The notes under the pieces: model-generated
Told to the model about the DNA's origin: nothing
Database searches by the model: none
The model's input: the letters and a program-made list of their open reading frames with translations, nothing else
Position numbers and translations under genes: made by a program
DNA from: Anaspis maculata
Lineage: Eukaryota > Arthropoda > Insecta > Coleoptera > Scraptiidae
Assembly (NCBI GenBank): GCA_949128115.1
Contig: OX421967.1
Coordinates: 60,772,855 to 60,836,854 of the forward strand
Direction of reading: 5' to 3'
DNA length: 64,000 nucleotides
Shown here: positions 51,101 through 60,800 of the stretch, piece after piece
Layout: each line of letters begins with the position of its first letter
Numbering within the stretch: position 1 is the first letter of the stretch

Positions 51101-51200
51101 TCTCACGTCATTTCACGCCAATATCTCACGTCATTTCACGCCAATATCTCTCGGCATCTGACGCTGGAATACGCTATTGCTCACGCCATTATCTCACGCC
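48141..51200. repeat. Decayed TCACG-rich zone related to satellite B
   Basis: The 275 bp periodicity is lost, but the sequence is saturated with short TCTCACGCNAT-like words (CTCACGCCATC, TTCACGCTATC and similar). Interspersed is a block of about 90 bp beginning TTCTAGATGTTCTACTTTAT at about 48447, 49789 and 50723, with a fragment near 49103. It continues GCTACCGGTTTTGC and GGCGATTGCACGTCAATTTC. I interpret the zone as an old or ancestral flank of satellite B. Open frames here are composition effects. Confidence 0.8.
51058..51152. repeat. 23 bp perfect tandem repeat, about four copies
   Basis: GTCATTTCACGCCAATATCT plus CAC recurs four times nearly without change, immediately inside the end of the decayed TCACG zone. 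Its uniformity against the decayed surroundings points to recent slippage or local expansion. Confidence 0.9.
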
Positions 51201-54200
51201 AGATTCAAATGCAGATGACGCTTAAGCTCCACCGCTTCGTTTGTTTTGAAACCAATGCCGACTACTTGCTGTTAGCTGCAAATCTAAGTGTAAACAATGC
51301 TTTAGCTATGACAATTGTCTAATCATTGCTTTTCGCGTTTTTTTTTGCAATTTGCAAACTCAAGTGCAAACGACGCTAGGGCTTCAATACTCCACATTAT
51401 ATAAAAACGAGTGCTGATTTCTTCCTTCTAGCTGTAAATTCAAGTGTAAACTATGTTTTAGCTAGGAATATTGTGGGCATGCCATCACAGCCTTTCGTGA
51501 TTTTTTGCAACAGGTAAGTACAAGTGCAAACCACGCTTTAGCTCCATCGTTGTTCATTCTACAGAAAAGAATGCTGACTACTTGCTGTTAGCTGTGAATC
51601 CAATTGTAAACAGTGCTTTAGCTATGACTATTGTGTAATCAATGCTTCTCGTGATTTTTTTGCAACTTGTAAATTCGAGTGCAAACGACGCTTAAAGCTT
51701 CATCACTTCGCATTCTCTGGAAACGAGTGCTGACTTTTTCTCTCCAGCTGTGAATTCAAGTGTAAACAATGCTTCAGCTGTGAATATTGTATGCATGTAA
51801 TCACAGCTTTTCGTGATTTTTTGCAACAGGTAAGTACAAGTGCAAATCACGCTTTAGCTCCGCTGTTTTTCATTCTATAGAAGCAAATGTTGACTACTTG
51901 TTGTGAACTGTAAATCCAAGTGTAAACAATGCTTTAGTCATGACTATTGTGTGATCATTGCTTTTCGTGATTTTTTGCAACTTGTAAATTCAAGTGCAAA
52001 CGACGCTCGAAGCTTCATCACTTCGCATTCTCTAGGAACGAGTGCTGACTTGTTCTTTCTAGCTGTATATTCAAGTGTAAACAATGCTTTAGCTATGATT
52101 ATTGTATGCATGTAATCACAGCTTTTCATGATTTTTTGCAACAGGTAAGTACAAGTGCAAACCACGCTTTAGCTCCATCGTTTTTCATTCTATGGATGCG
52201 AACGCTGACTACTTGCTGTTAACTGTAAATTCAAGTGTTAACAATGCTTTAGCTTTGACTATTTTGTAATCAATGCTTTTCGTGATTTGTTTTGCAACTT
52301 GTAAATTCAAGTGCAAACGACGCTTAAAGCTTCATCACTTCGCATTCTTTAGGAACGAGTGCTGACTTGTTCTTTCTAGCTGTATATTCAAGTGTAAACA
52401 ATGCTTCAGCTATGAATATTGTATGCATGTAATCACAGCTTTTCGTGATTTTTTGCAACAGGTGAGTACAAGTGCAAATCACGCTTTAGCTCCATTGTTT
52501 TTCATTCTATAGAAGCTAATGTTGACTACTTGCTGTGAACTGTAAATCCAAGTGTGAAAAATGCTTTAGTCATGACTATTGTGTGATCATTGCTTTTCGT
52601 GATTTTTTGCAACTTGTAAATTCAAGTGCAAACGACGCTTGAAGCTTCATCACTTCGCATTCTCTAGGAACGAGTGCTGACTTGTTCTTTCCAGCTGTAT
52701 ATTCAAGTGTAAACAATGCTTTAGCTATGAATATTGTATGCATGTAATCACAGATTTTCGTGATTTTTCGCAACAGGTAAGTACAAGTGCAAACCACGCT
52801 TTAGCTCCATCGTTTTTCATTCTATGGAAGCGAACGCTGACTACTTGCTGTTAACTGTAAATTCAAGTGTTAACAATGCTTTAGCTTTGACTATTTTGTA
52901 ATCAATGCTTTTCGTGATTTGTTTTGCAACTTGTAAATTCAAGTGCAAACGACGCTTAAAGCTTCATCACTTCGCATTCTGTGGGAACGAGTGCTGACTC
53001 CTTCTTACTAGCTGTATATTCAAGTGTAAAAAATGCTTCAGGTCTGGATATTTCATGCATGTAATCACAGCTTTTCGTGACTTGTGCAACAGGTAAGTAC
53101 AAGTGCAAACCACGCTTTAGCTCCATCGTTTTTTATTTTATAGAAGCGAACGCTTACTACTTGCTGTTAGCTGTAAATCCAAGTGTAAACAATGCTTTAG
53201 CTATGACTATTGTGTAATCAATACTTTTCGTGATTTTTTGCAACTTGTAAATTCAAGTGACAACGACGCTTGAAGCTTCATCACTTCGCATTCTGTAGAA
53301 ACGAGTGCTGACTTTTACTTTCTAGCTGTATATTCAAGTGTAAACAATGCTTTAGCTATGAATATTGTATGCATGTAATCACAGCTTTTCGTGACTTTTT
53401 GCAACAGGTAAGTACAAGTGCAAACCACGCTTTAGCTCCATCGTTTTTCATTATACAGAAGCGAACGCTGACTACTTGCTGTTAGCTGTAAATCTCAGTG
53501 TAAACAATACTTTAACTATGACTATTGTGTAATCAATGCTTTTCGTGATTTTTTGCAACTTGAAAATTCAAGTGCAAACGACGCCTAAAGCTCCATCACT
53601 TCGCATTCTGTAGAAACGAGTGCTGACTTCTTCTGTCTAGCTGTATATTCAAGTGTAAACAATGCTTTAGCTATGAATATTGTATGCATGTATTCACAGC
53701 TTTTCATGATTTTTTGCAACAGGTAAGTACAAGTAAAAACCACGCTTTAGCTCCATCGTTTTTCATTCAAATAAAGCAAACGCTGACTACTTACTGTTAG
53801 CTGTAAATCCAAGTGTGAACAATGCTTTAGCTATGACTATTGTGTAATCAATGCTTTTCGTGATTTTTTGCAACTTGTTAATTCAAGTGCAAACGAGGCT
53901 TAAAGCTTCATCACTTCGCATTCTGTAGAAATAAGTGCTGACTTTTCCTCCCTAGCTGTATTTTCAAATGTAAACGATGCTTCCGCTATGAATATTGTAT
54001 GCAAGTAATCACAGCTTCCCGTGATTTTTTGCAACAGGTAAGTACAAGTGCAAACCACGCTTTAGCTTCATCGTTTTTCATTTTATAGAAGCGAACGCTG
54101 ACTACTTGCTGTTAGCTGTAAATCCAAGTGTAAACAATGCTTAAGCTATGACTATTGTGTAATCAATGCTTTTCGTGATTTTTTGCAACTTGAAAATTCA

Positions 54201-55215
54201 AGTGCAAACGACGCTTAAAGCTCCATCACTTCGCATTCTGTAGAAACGAGTGCTGACTTCTTCTGTCTAGCTGTATATTCAAGTGTGAACTATGCCTTAG
54301 CTATGAATATTGTATGCATGTATTCACAGCTTTTCATGATTTTTTGCAACAGGTAAGCACAAGTAAAAACCACGCTTTAGCTCCATCGTTTTTCATTCAA
54401 ATAAAGCAAACGCTGACTACTTGCTTTTAGCTGTAAATCCAAGTGTAAACAATGCTTTAGCTATGACTATTGTGTAATCAATGCTTTTCGTGATTTTTTG
54501 CAACTTTTAAATTCAAGTGCAAACGAAGCTTTAAGCTTCATCACTTCGCATTCTGTAGAAACGAGATCTGACTTCTTCTTTCTAGCTGTATATTCAAGAG
54601 TAAACATTGCTTTAGCTATGAATATTGTATGCATGTAATCACAGTTTTTCGTGATTTTTTGCAATAGTTGAGTACAAGTGCAAACCACGCTTTAGCGCCA
54701 TTGTTTTACATTCTATAGAAGCGAACGCTGACTACTTGCTGTTAGCTGTAAATCCAAGTGTAAACATCGCTTTAGCTATGACTATTGTGTAAACAATGCT
54801 TTAGCTATGAATATTGTATGCATGTAATCACAGCTTTTCGTGATTTTTTGCAACAGAAAAGTACAAGTGCAAACCACGCTTTAGCTCCATCGTTTTTCAT
54901 TTTATAAAAGCGAACGCTGACTACTTGCTGTTAGCTGTAATTTGAAGTGTAAACAATGCTTTAGTTGTGACTATTGTGTAATCAATGCTTTCCGTGATTT
55001 TCTGCAACTTGTAAATTCAAGTGCAAACGACGCTTAAAGCTTCATCACTTCGCATTCTGTAGAAACGAGTGCGGACTTCTTCCTTCTAGCTGTATATTCA
55101 AGTATAAACTATGCTTTAGCTAGGAATATTCTAGGCATGTGATAACAGCTTTTTGTGATTTTTGGCAACAGGTTAGTGCAAGTGCAAACGACGCTTCAGC
55201 TTCATCGTTTTTCAT
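51201..55215. repeat. Satellite C array, about 316 bp dimeric units
   Basis: Half-units of about 158 bp alternate in two types. One has TTTTTTGCAACTTGTAAATT followed by CAAGTGCAAACGACGCTT. The other has TTTTTTGCAACAGGTAAGTA followed by CAAGTGCAAACCACGCTTTA. Both share TTTTCGTGATTTTTTGCAAC and TCAAGTGTAAACAATGCTTT. Longer spacing of 632 bp (51944 to 52576) between closely similar blocks suggests two-dimer higher-order units. The array has about 12-13 dimers, with more divergent units at both ends (for example CTTTTCGCGTTTTTTT near 51330). Confidence 0.94.
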
Positions 55216-55394
55216 TCCATAAAAATATCAATTTACAAAAAATCTCCACCTGGAAAATCTTCAGCATTATCAAAATCAAACAAACAGCTCTAGAAAACTT
55301 ACGTAACCAGATTTTGGTTCACCTGGAAAAACTGGACCTACCCTCAAGCTATGTCCATTTGGTAGTGAATCCCCCTGTATAGTATTTCCAGTTT

Positions 55395-55690
55395 TCAACG
55401 CTAAAACTATGTCCGCGTTTCCATAGCTACGCCACAATTCTACCCGTGTTTCCGCACCAACGCCACGATTTTGCCCTTCGTTTCCGTAACGCCACTATTA
55501 CGCCCGTGTTTCCGTGGCAACGCTGCAACCACGCCCGCGTTGCCGTAGCAACGCCACAGCCACGCCTTCGTTTCCTCAGCAACGCCGAAGCCACGCTCCC
55601 GTTTCCTTAGCAACGCCGAAGCCACGCCCTCGTTTCCTTAGCAACGCCGAAGCCACGCCCCCGTTTCCAAAGCAACGCCATACTACCCAC
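55395..55690. repeat. 31 bp GC-rich minisatellite beside a splice donor
   Basis: Units such as CCACGCCCTCGTTTCC plus TTAGCAACGCCGAAG repeat about nine times. Identity increases towards the right end, where the last three full copies are nearly identical. Earlier copies (CCACAATTCTACCCGTGTTT) are degenerate. The array ends directly against the donor GTGGGTAGTA of the adjacent minus-strand exon, so the first intronic bases of the transporter transcript are repeat-derived. Confidence 0.93.
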
Positions 55691-55906
55691 CTGGAAGAAG
55701 GCGATGGAATAGAACAGCGTGATGTAAATGCCGGAGAACTGCTGGAAGACGAAGAGACCGAGCAGGATCAGCAGCGGCTTGTACCCGGTCGGCTTCAGGA
55801 ACTCCTGGGCCTTCTCCTTGAACCCGTCCTTTTTCGCTTTGCCTTGCTGCTTGTCCTCGTGCTCTTTGACCAGATAGTGCAGCTGAAGCTCGGCGAAATT
55901 TTGCGT
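55691..55906 (-). CDS. Tret1-like transporter, exon with TM7 and the central loop
   Basis: 72 codons (residues 209-280), flanked by acceptor AAATTTTCAG and donor CAG|GTGGGT, phase 0 at both ends. It carries the central cytosolic loop, rich in Lys/Glu (EHEDKQQGKAKKDGFKEKAQ), and then TM7 with FQQFSGIYITLFYS. This is the QQxSG sugar-binding motif of the family; Gln-Gln in TM7 contacts the hexose in characterised MFS sugar porters. The downstream intron on the minus strand is 20.8 kb, against 146-313 bp for the other introns seen in this gene. Confidence 0.93.
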
Positions 55907-56052
55907 CTGAAAATTTAAAAAATCCCGTTTATATTCAGCATCTCGATAATATTGTAGTAGTAATTGAGTCATGATTGAAAAAGTAATTAACGGAGAAATT
56001 GAAAAACTATCTAACGAAGTAACTGAAGTAATTGATATAAATTATACTGTAC

Positions 56053-56354
56053 TTTGTTGACAGGCTGCGGCTGGTAGCGGTTCAGCCAAATTAACGACTT
56101 TTTCGCCTCTTCGTTCCTGCCCTTCGACACTAGCCACACTGGACTTTCGGGGATAAACATGAGCAGGACGAACGGGACGATCGCGTAGGCGTTGCAAACC
56201 CACGCCACCGTCCTCCAGTGCATCAGCCAGCCCTGGAGGTAGGCCAGGACGATGCCCAGCGAGGTGTAGGCGGGAGCGAAGGAGATGAGCGAACCGCGCA
56301 TGTCCGCCCTGGCTATCTCCGTGATGTACACCATGGCCGGACTCGTGCCCCAAG
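56053..56354 (-). CDS. Tret1-like transporter, exon with TM4-TM6
   Basis: Residues 108-208. The acceptor GTTTTTCAG is followed by CT, which completes a GCT codon with the previous exon's last G. The sequence includes MVYITEIARADMRGSL (the E-x6-RG motif between TM4 and TM5), several hydrophobic spans (SLGIVLAYLQGWL, VPFVLLMFI) and PESPVWLVSKGR, the PESP-x-WL motif that ends the first half of sugar porters. The donor AAA|GTACAG is weaker than consensus, but the frame joins cleanly to the next exon. An extension to the next in-frame donor cannot be excluded. Confidence 0.92.
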
Positions 56355-56593
56355 CTGAAAAACAACCCATTATTACCCACTTGCATTACTCACTCGTCAC
56401 TTTTTCAAATGCCAATGGTTTCTGAAAGGCAACTCTGTGGTGTTTTAGGTTAGAACTGGGCTCATTAGAACAGTACTGAATGATCCGAATGACGCCTCTG
56501 CGAAGCATAACAAACTCGCCTTCCGCCGCCTCACGGATACACAAGCCACCCGCACTTATAACAGCCAATTACGCGTTACCAAAGTCGACTCAC

Positions 56594-56779
56594 CGGAAGC
56601 AAATCCGGTGATTATCCTGCCGATGATCATCATGTGAACACTGTTGGCGGTTGCTATGACGATCCAGCCGACGACGGCCGGAATCAGCGCCAGCTTGACC
56701 GTGTTGAGCCTTCCGAAACTGTCCATGAGCACGCCGCACACCAGACTGCTCACCGGGATCGTGATCGTTATCACACTTG
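56594..56779 (-). CDS. Tret1-like transporter, exon with TM2-TM3
   Basis: Residues 46-107. The exon starts with CA after TTTTTCAG (completing GCA with the previous exon) and ends TCCG|GTGAGT. It holds VITITIPVSSLVCGVLMDSF (TM2), the loop 2-3 motif MDSFGRLNTVKL corresponding to D-x2-GRR, then TM3 (LIPAVVGWIVIATANSV) and GRIITGFASA, the start of TM4. The third residue of the D-x2-GRR motif is Leu instead of Arg. Phases on both sides agree with neighbours, giving a continuous reading frame. Confidence 0.92.
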
Positions 56780-56865
56780 CTGAAAAAGCACAATTTTCAA
56801 TTCCACAAACAGATTTTTTCTTCATCAGAGAGGAAAAACGGTGTATTATTCAACAGGCTTGTAAC

Positions 56866-56931
56866 GTATGCCATTACGCATGATGATGTATGCCATTACG
56901 CAAGGGGATGTATGCCATTACGCAAGGGGAT
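56866..56931. repeat. 22 bp tandem repeat, three copies
   Basis: GTATGCCATTACGCA followed by AGGGGAT or TGATGAT occurs three times inside a 313 bp intron of the transporter gene. It is unrelated to the larger satellites except for the word ATTACGCA. Confidence 0.9.
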
Positions 56932-57092
56932 GCCGACACGAGCCTTGATGAGCGTCGTCAAGCATCCGAATGAGTAATGGTCATTACATGTGAGTAACAA
57001 TGCTTGATTCAACATGGTAAAGTATTGTTGAATGTGTACAATTGAATAAAGACGTATTATTTATGAGATAGACAGAAAGCGAGTATAATTAC

Positions 57093-57228
57093 CAATCCAT
57101 GCTCCTTCGCTTTTCGTGACTTTCAAATCGGAATCTGGTGCTTCTAGCTGTGGCAACAGAATGGCGGAGTAGGCTAGGGCTATGCCTACTACGACGTGGA
57201 AAAGTCCTGCTATCGCTGCGGCCAGCAT
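57093..57228 (-). CDS. Tret1-like transporter, first recognised exon (TM1)
   Basis: It reads MLAAAIAGLFHVVVGIALAY and continues SAILLPQLEAPDSD to GAWIG, covering TM1 and the first extracellular loop. The donor is ATTG|GTAATT. The ATG at 57228 is preceded directly by TTTTTATTTTAG, a good 3' splice site, so this is probably not the first exon. Either the ATG is the start after a 5' UTR exon, or a few N-terminal residues come from an exon further right. With this ATG the five exons sum to 485 residues, near the usual 470-500 for the family. TM1 would begin at Met1, which is tight and favours a missing upstream exon. Confidence 0.82.
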
Positions 57229-57259
57229 CTAAAATAAAAAAAAAAGTGTTTAATAGGTC

Positions 57260-57860
57260 TATTACATCACAAGATGGGAAATGCATCATTACTGCTTATT
57301 GTCGTGTATGAATTTTCAAGAAATGCTTTTAATAGTATATTACATCCTAACACGGGAAATTCTACATTACGGCTCGGTAACTGCTCGATGTCCTAAATGA
57401 ATCTCAAAGAAATGCGTTTAATAGTATATTACATCACCGAGACAGGAAGTGCATCATTACTGCTAATTGCGAGGCTCATTGTCCTGAATTAATTCACAAG
57501 AAATGCGTTCAATAGTAGGTATATTACATCCCGAGACTGGAAATGCATCATTACTGCTCATTGTCCCAAATGAATTTACAAGAAATGCGTTCAATCGTAT
57601 ATTACATATCGAGACGGTAAATGCATCATTACTGCTCGTTGTCCTGAATGAATTTCCAAGAAAGGCGTTTAATAGTGTATTGAATACATCCCAAAACGGG
57701 AAACGCACCATTACTGCTCATTGCCCTGGATGAATTTACAAGAAATGCGTTTGATAGTGTATTACGTCCCGAGACAGGAAATGCATCATTACTGCTCATT
57801 GCCCTAAAATAATTCTGAAAAAATGCGTTTGATAGTATATTACATACGGAGAAGAGAAAT
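57260..57860. repeat. Satellite D, short units of about 82 bp
   Basis: GGGAAATGCATCATTACTGC followed by TCATTGTCCTGAATGAATTT and AGAAATGCGTTTAATAGTAT recurs about seven times at 78-91 bp spacing. The unit shares its ATTACATCCCGAGACGGGAA module with the longer satellite D units to the right, so these are members of one modular family. Confidence 0.92.
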
Positions 57861-60800
57861 GCTTTATTCCTTCAAGCTTCTGGAGGCTGTCTTTGCTCTC
57901 AGCAGTAAACATGCATTTACCGTGGAGAGTATGTATACTATTTTACCTACACAACCACGTAGCTTAAACAGAATTACTTACCGGTGTTCAAACTGAAGAT
58001 ACCATTGCACCATTTTCCCGCAAAGTACCTAAGTAATAAGTAACTTTCCGCCCTTGACTTTTTTTTTTCAATCTCTTGTGGTCTGTAGTTCTATGCTGAG
58101 GTGATACTGATTTACCCATTCGTTGCTTGGTTGAATGGATTATTCTGAACAGGAAGTTCCTGTGCTATACTTCTCCTCATTTTCCCGCGGAGTAGGTAAT
58201 GAGTCACTTCCCGCCCTTGGCAAGTATCAAATTTTCAATCTCTAGAATTCTGTAGTTCTGTACCGGAATAAACCTGATTCATCCACTCATTGTTTGGTTG
58301 GTTGCATTGTTCCGAAAAACCGTTTCCTCTCATTTTCTTGCGGAGTAAAGGTAATGGATCACTTCCCGCCTTGAAAACTATCAATCTTTCAATCCCTAGA
58401 GATCTGTAGTACTGTACTAATTTACCCACTCATTGTTTGGTTGGATGCATTATTCTGGAAACAAGATCATATGCTACCCTTTTCTCACTTTCCCGCGGAG
58501 TAGGTAATGAGTCACTTCCCGCCCTTGACAACTATTTTTTTTCGATCTCTGGTGTTCTTCAATTTTGTACTGGAGTAATACTGACTTACCCACTCATTGT
58601 TTTGTTGATACATTATTATGAAGAAAAGAACTAGTATCCAATCTTTTCTTCATTTTCCTGCGGAGTAGGTAATGAGTCACTTCCCGCCCTTGACAACTAA
58701 TATTTTTCAATCTTCAAAGTTCTGTAGTTTTGGACTGTAATAACACCAATTTACTCACTCGTTGAATGCAATATTCTGCATAAAAAAATTACTGTGCAAC
58801 CCTTTCTTCATTTTCCCACGAGTAGGTAAAGAGTCGCTTCCCGTCTTTGACAACTATCAATTTTTCAATCTTTCGAGTTCTTCAGCTTGGTACTGATTTA
58901 CTCACTCATTGTTTGGTGGGATACATTGTTTCAGAAAAAGATCCTATGCTACCCTTTCCTCATTCTCCCACGGAGTAGGTAATGAGTCACTTTCCGCCCT
59001 TGACCACTATCAATTTTTCAATATTTTTAGAGCTCTGTAGTTCTATGCTGAGGTAATACTGATTCACCCTTCCATTGCTGTGTTGAATGCATCACTCTGA
59101 ACAAAAGATTCTTGTGCTACCTTTTAATTTTTCCTCGGAGTATGTAATGAGTCACTTCCCGCCTTTGGTAACTATTATTTGTTCAATATTCGAAGTTCTG
59201 CGGTTCTGTATTGCAATATTGAATACTGATTCATCAAAAAAAATCCTTTGCTACCCTTTCTTTCATTTTCTCGCGAAGTAGGTAATGAGTCTCTTCCCGC
59301 CCTTGTAAACTTTTTTTAAGTTGAGAGTTCTGTAGTTTTGTACTGGAGTAATACTGATTTACCCACTCAATGTTTGGTTGGATGCATCATTTTGATTTTT
59401 TCCTGTGCTATCCTTTCCTCATTTTCCCGCGGAGTAGGTAATGAATCACTTTCCGCCCTCTTACACGGTATGTAATGGATCAATTCCCATAGTGATTGTA
59501 AGCAATGATAAATAACATACTGGGACGGGAAATGCAACATTACTGGAGGCTCATTTGCATTCAGCAGTAATGATGCATTTACCGTCGAGAGTATACATAC
59601 TATTTCACTCAAAACCGTATACCTAGCTCACATGATTACTTATAGGCGTTCAAACTAAAGCTACAATTTCTTCAGTTCACCGCGGAGTAGGTAATAAGTC
59701 ACTTCCCGCCGTCTGACATGGTATGTAATCAATCAATCACCATAGTGATTGTAGGTAATAATATATTACTTACCGAAACGGGAAATGCATTATTACCGGA
59801 GACTCTCTTTGCCTTCAGCAGTAATGATGCATTTACCGTCGAGGGTATACGCACTATTTCACTCAGCTATATACCTAGCTTACAGGATCACTCATAGGCG
59901 TTCAAACCAAAGGTACAATTTCATTTTCCGCGAAGTAGGTAATGAGCCACTTCCCGCCTTCTTACACGGTATGTAATGAACCAATTACCATAGTGATTAT
60001 GTGAGTTGCAGTATATTACATGCCGATACAAGAAATGCATGATTACTAATGCTGTCTAAGCCTTCAGTAATGATGCATTTACCGTCTAGAGCATACATAC
60101 TATTTCACTCAAAACCGAAAACCTAGCTTACAGTATTTCTGATAGGCGTTCAAACTAGGGCTTCAATTTTTCCATTTTACCGCGGAGTAAGTAATGAGCC
60201 ACTTCTCGTCCTCTCTCAAGATATGTAATGAATCAGTTACCACAGAGATTTTGTGATTTATAGTATATCACATACCAAAACAAGAAATGAATCATTACTC
60301 TAGGCTCTTCTTGCTCTCAGCAGTAATGATGCATTTACCGTCGAGAGTTCACATACTATTTTACTCAAAACTGTATACCTAGCTTACAGGATTACTTATA
60401 AGCGTTCAAACTAAAGCTACCATCCCATCATTTTACCACGGGATAGGTAATGAGCCACTTTTCGCCCTCTTATATGGTATGTAATGAATCAATTCGCATA
60501 GTGGTTGTAAGTAATGATATACAACATACCGAGACGGGAAATGCATTATTACTGCAGGCTCTCTTAGCCTTCAGCAGTTTCAATTTCAGCATCAATTTTT
60601 CAATTGAATCTGGTTCATTCAATCATTGTTTGGCTAGATGTATCATTCTGAAGAAGAGGTTTCTTTTTATTTTCCCGCGGAGTAGGTAATTGATTGCTTT
60701 CTGCCTTTGGGAACTACATATCAGATTTCAATCTTCAGAGTTCTGTAGTTCTGTACTGATTTACCCACTGATTGTTTGGTTGGATGCATCATTCTGTCAA

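Noticed and set aside
55440..55918. Frames of 61 and 134 codons over the 31 bp minisatellite
   Set aside because: They are read-through of the minisatellite fused to the antisense of, or intron beside, the transporter exon.
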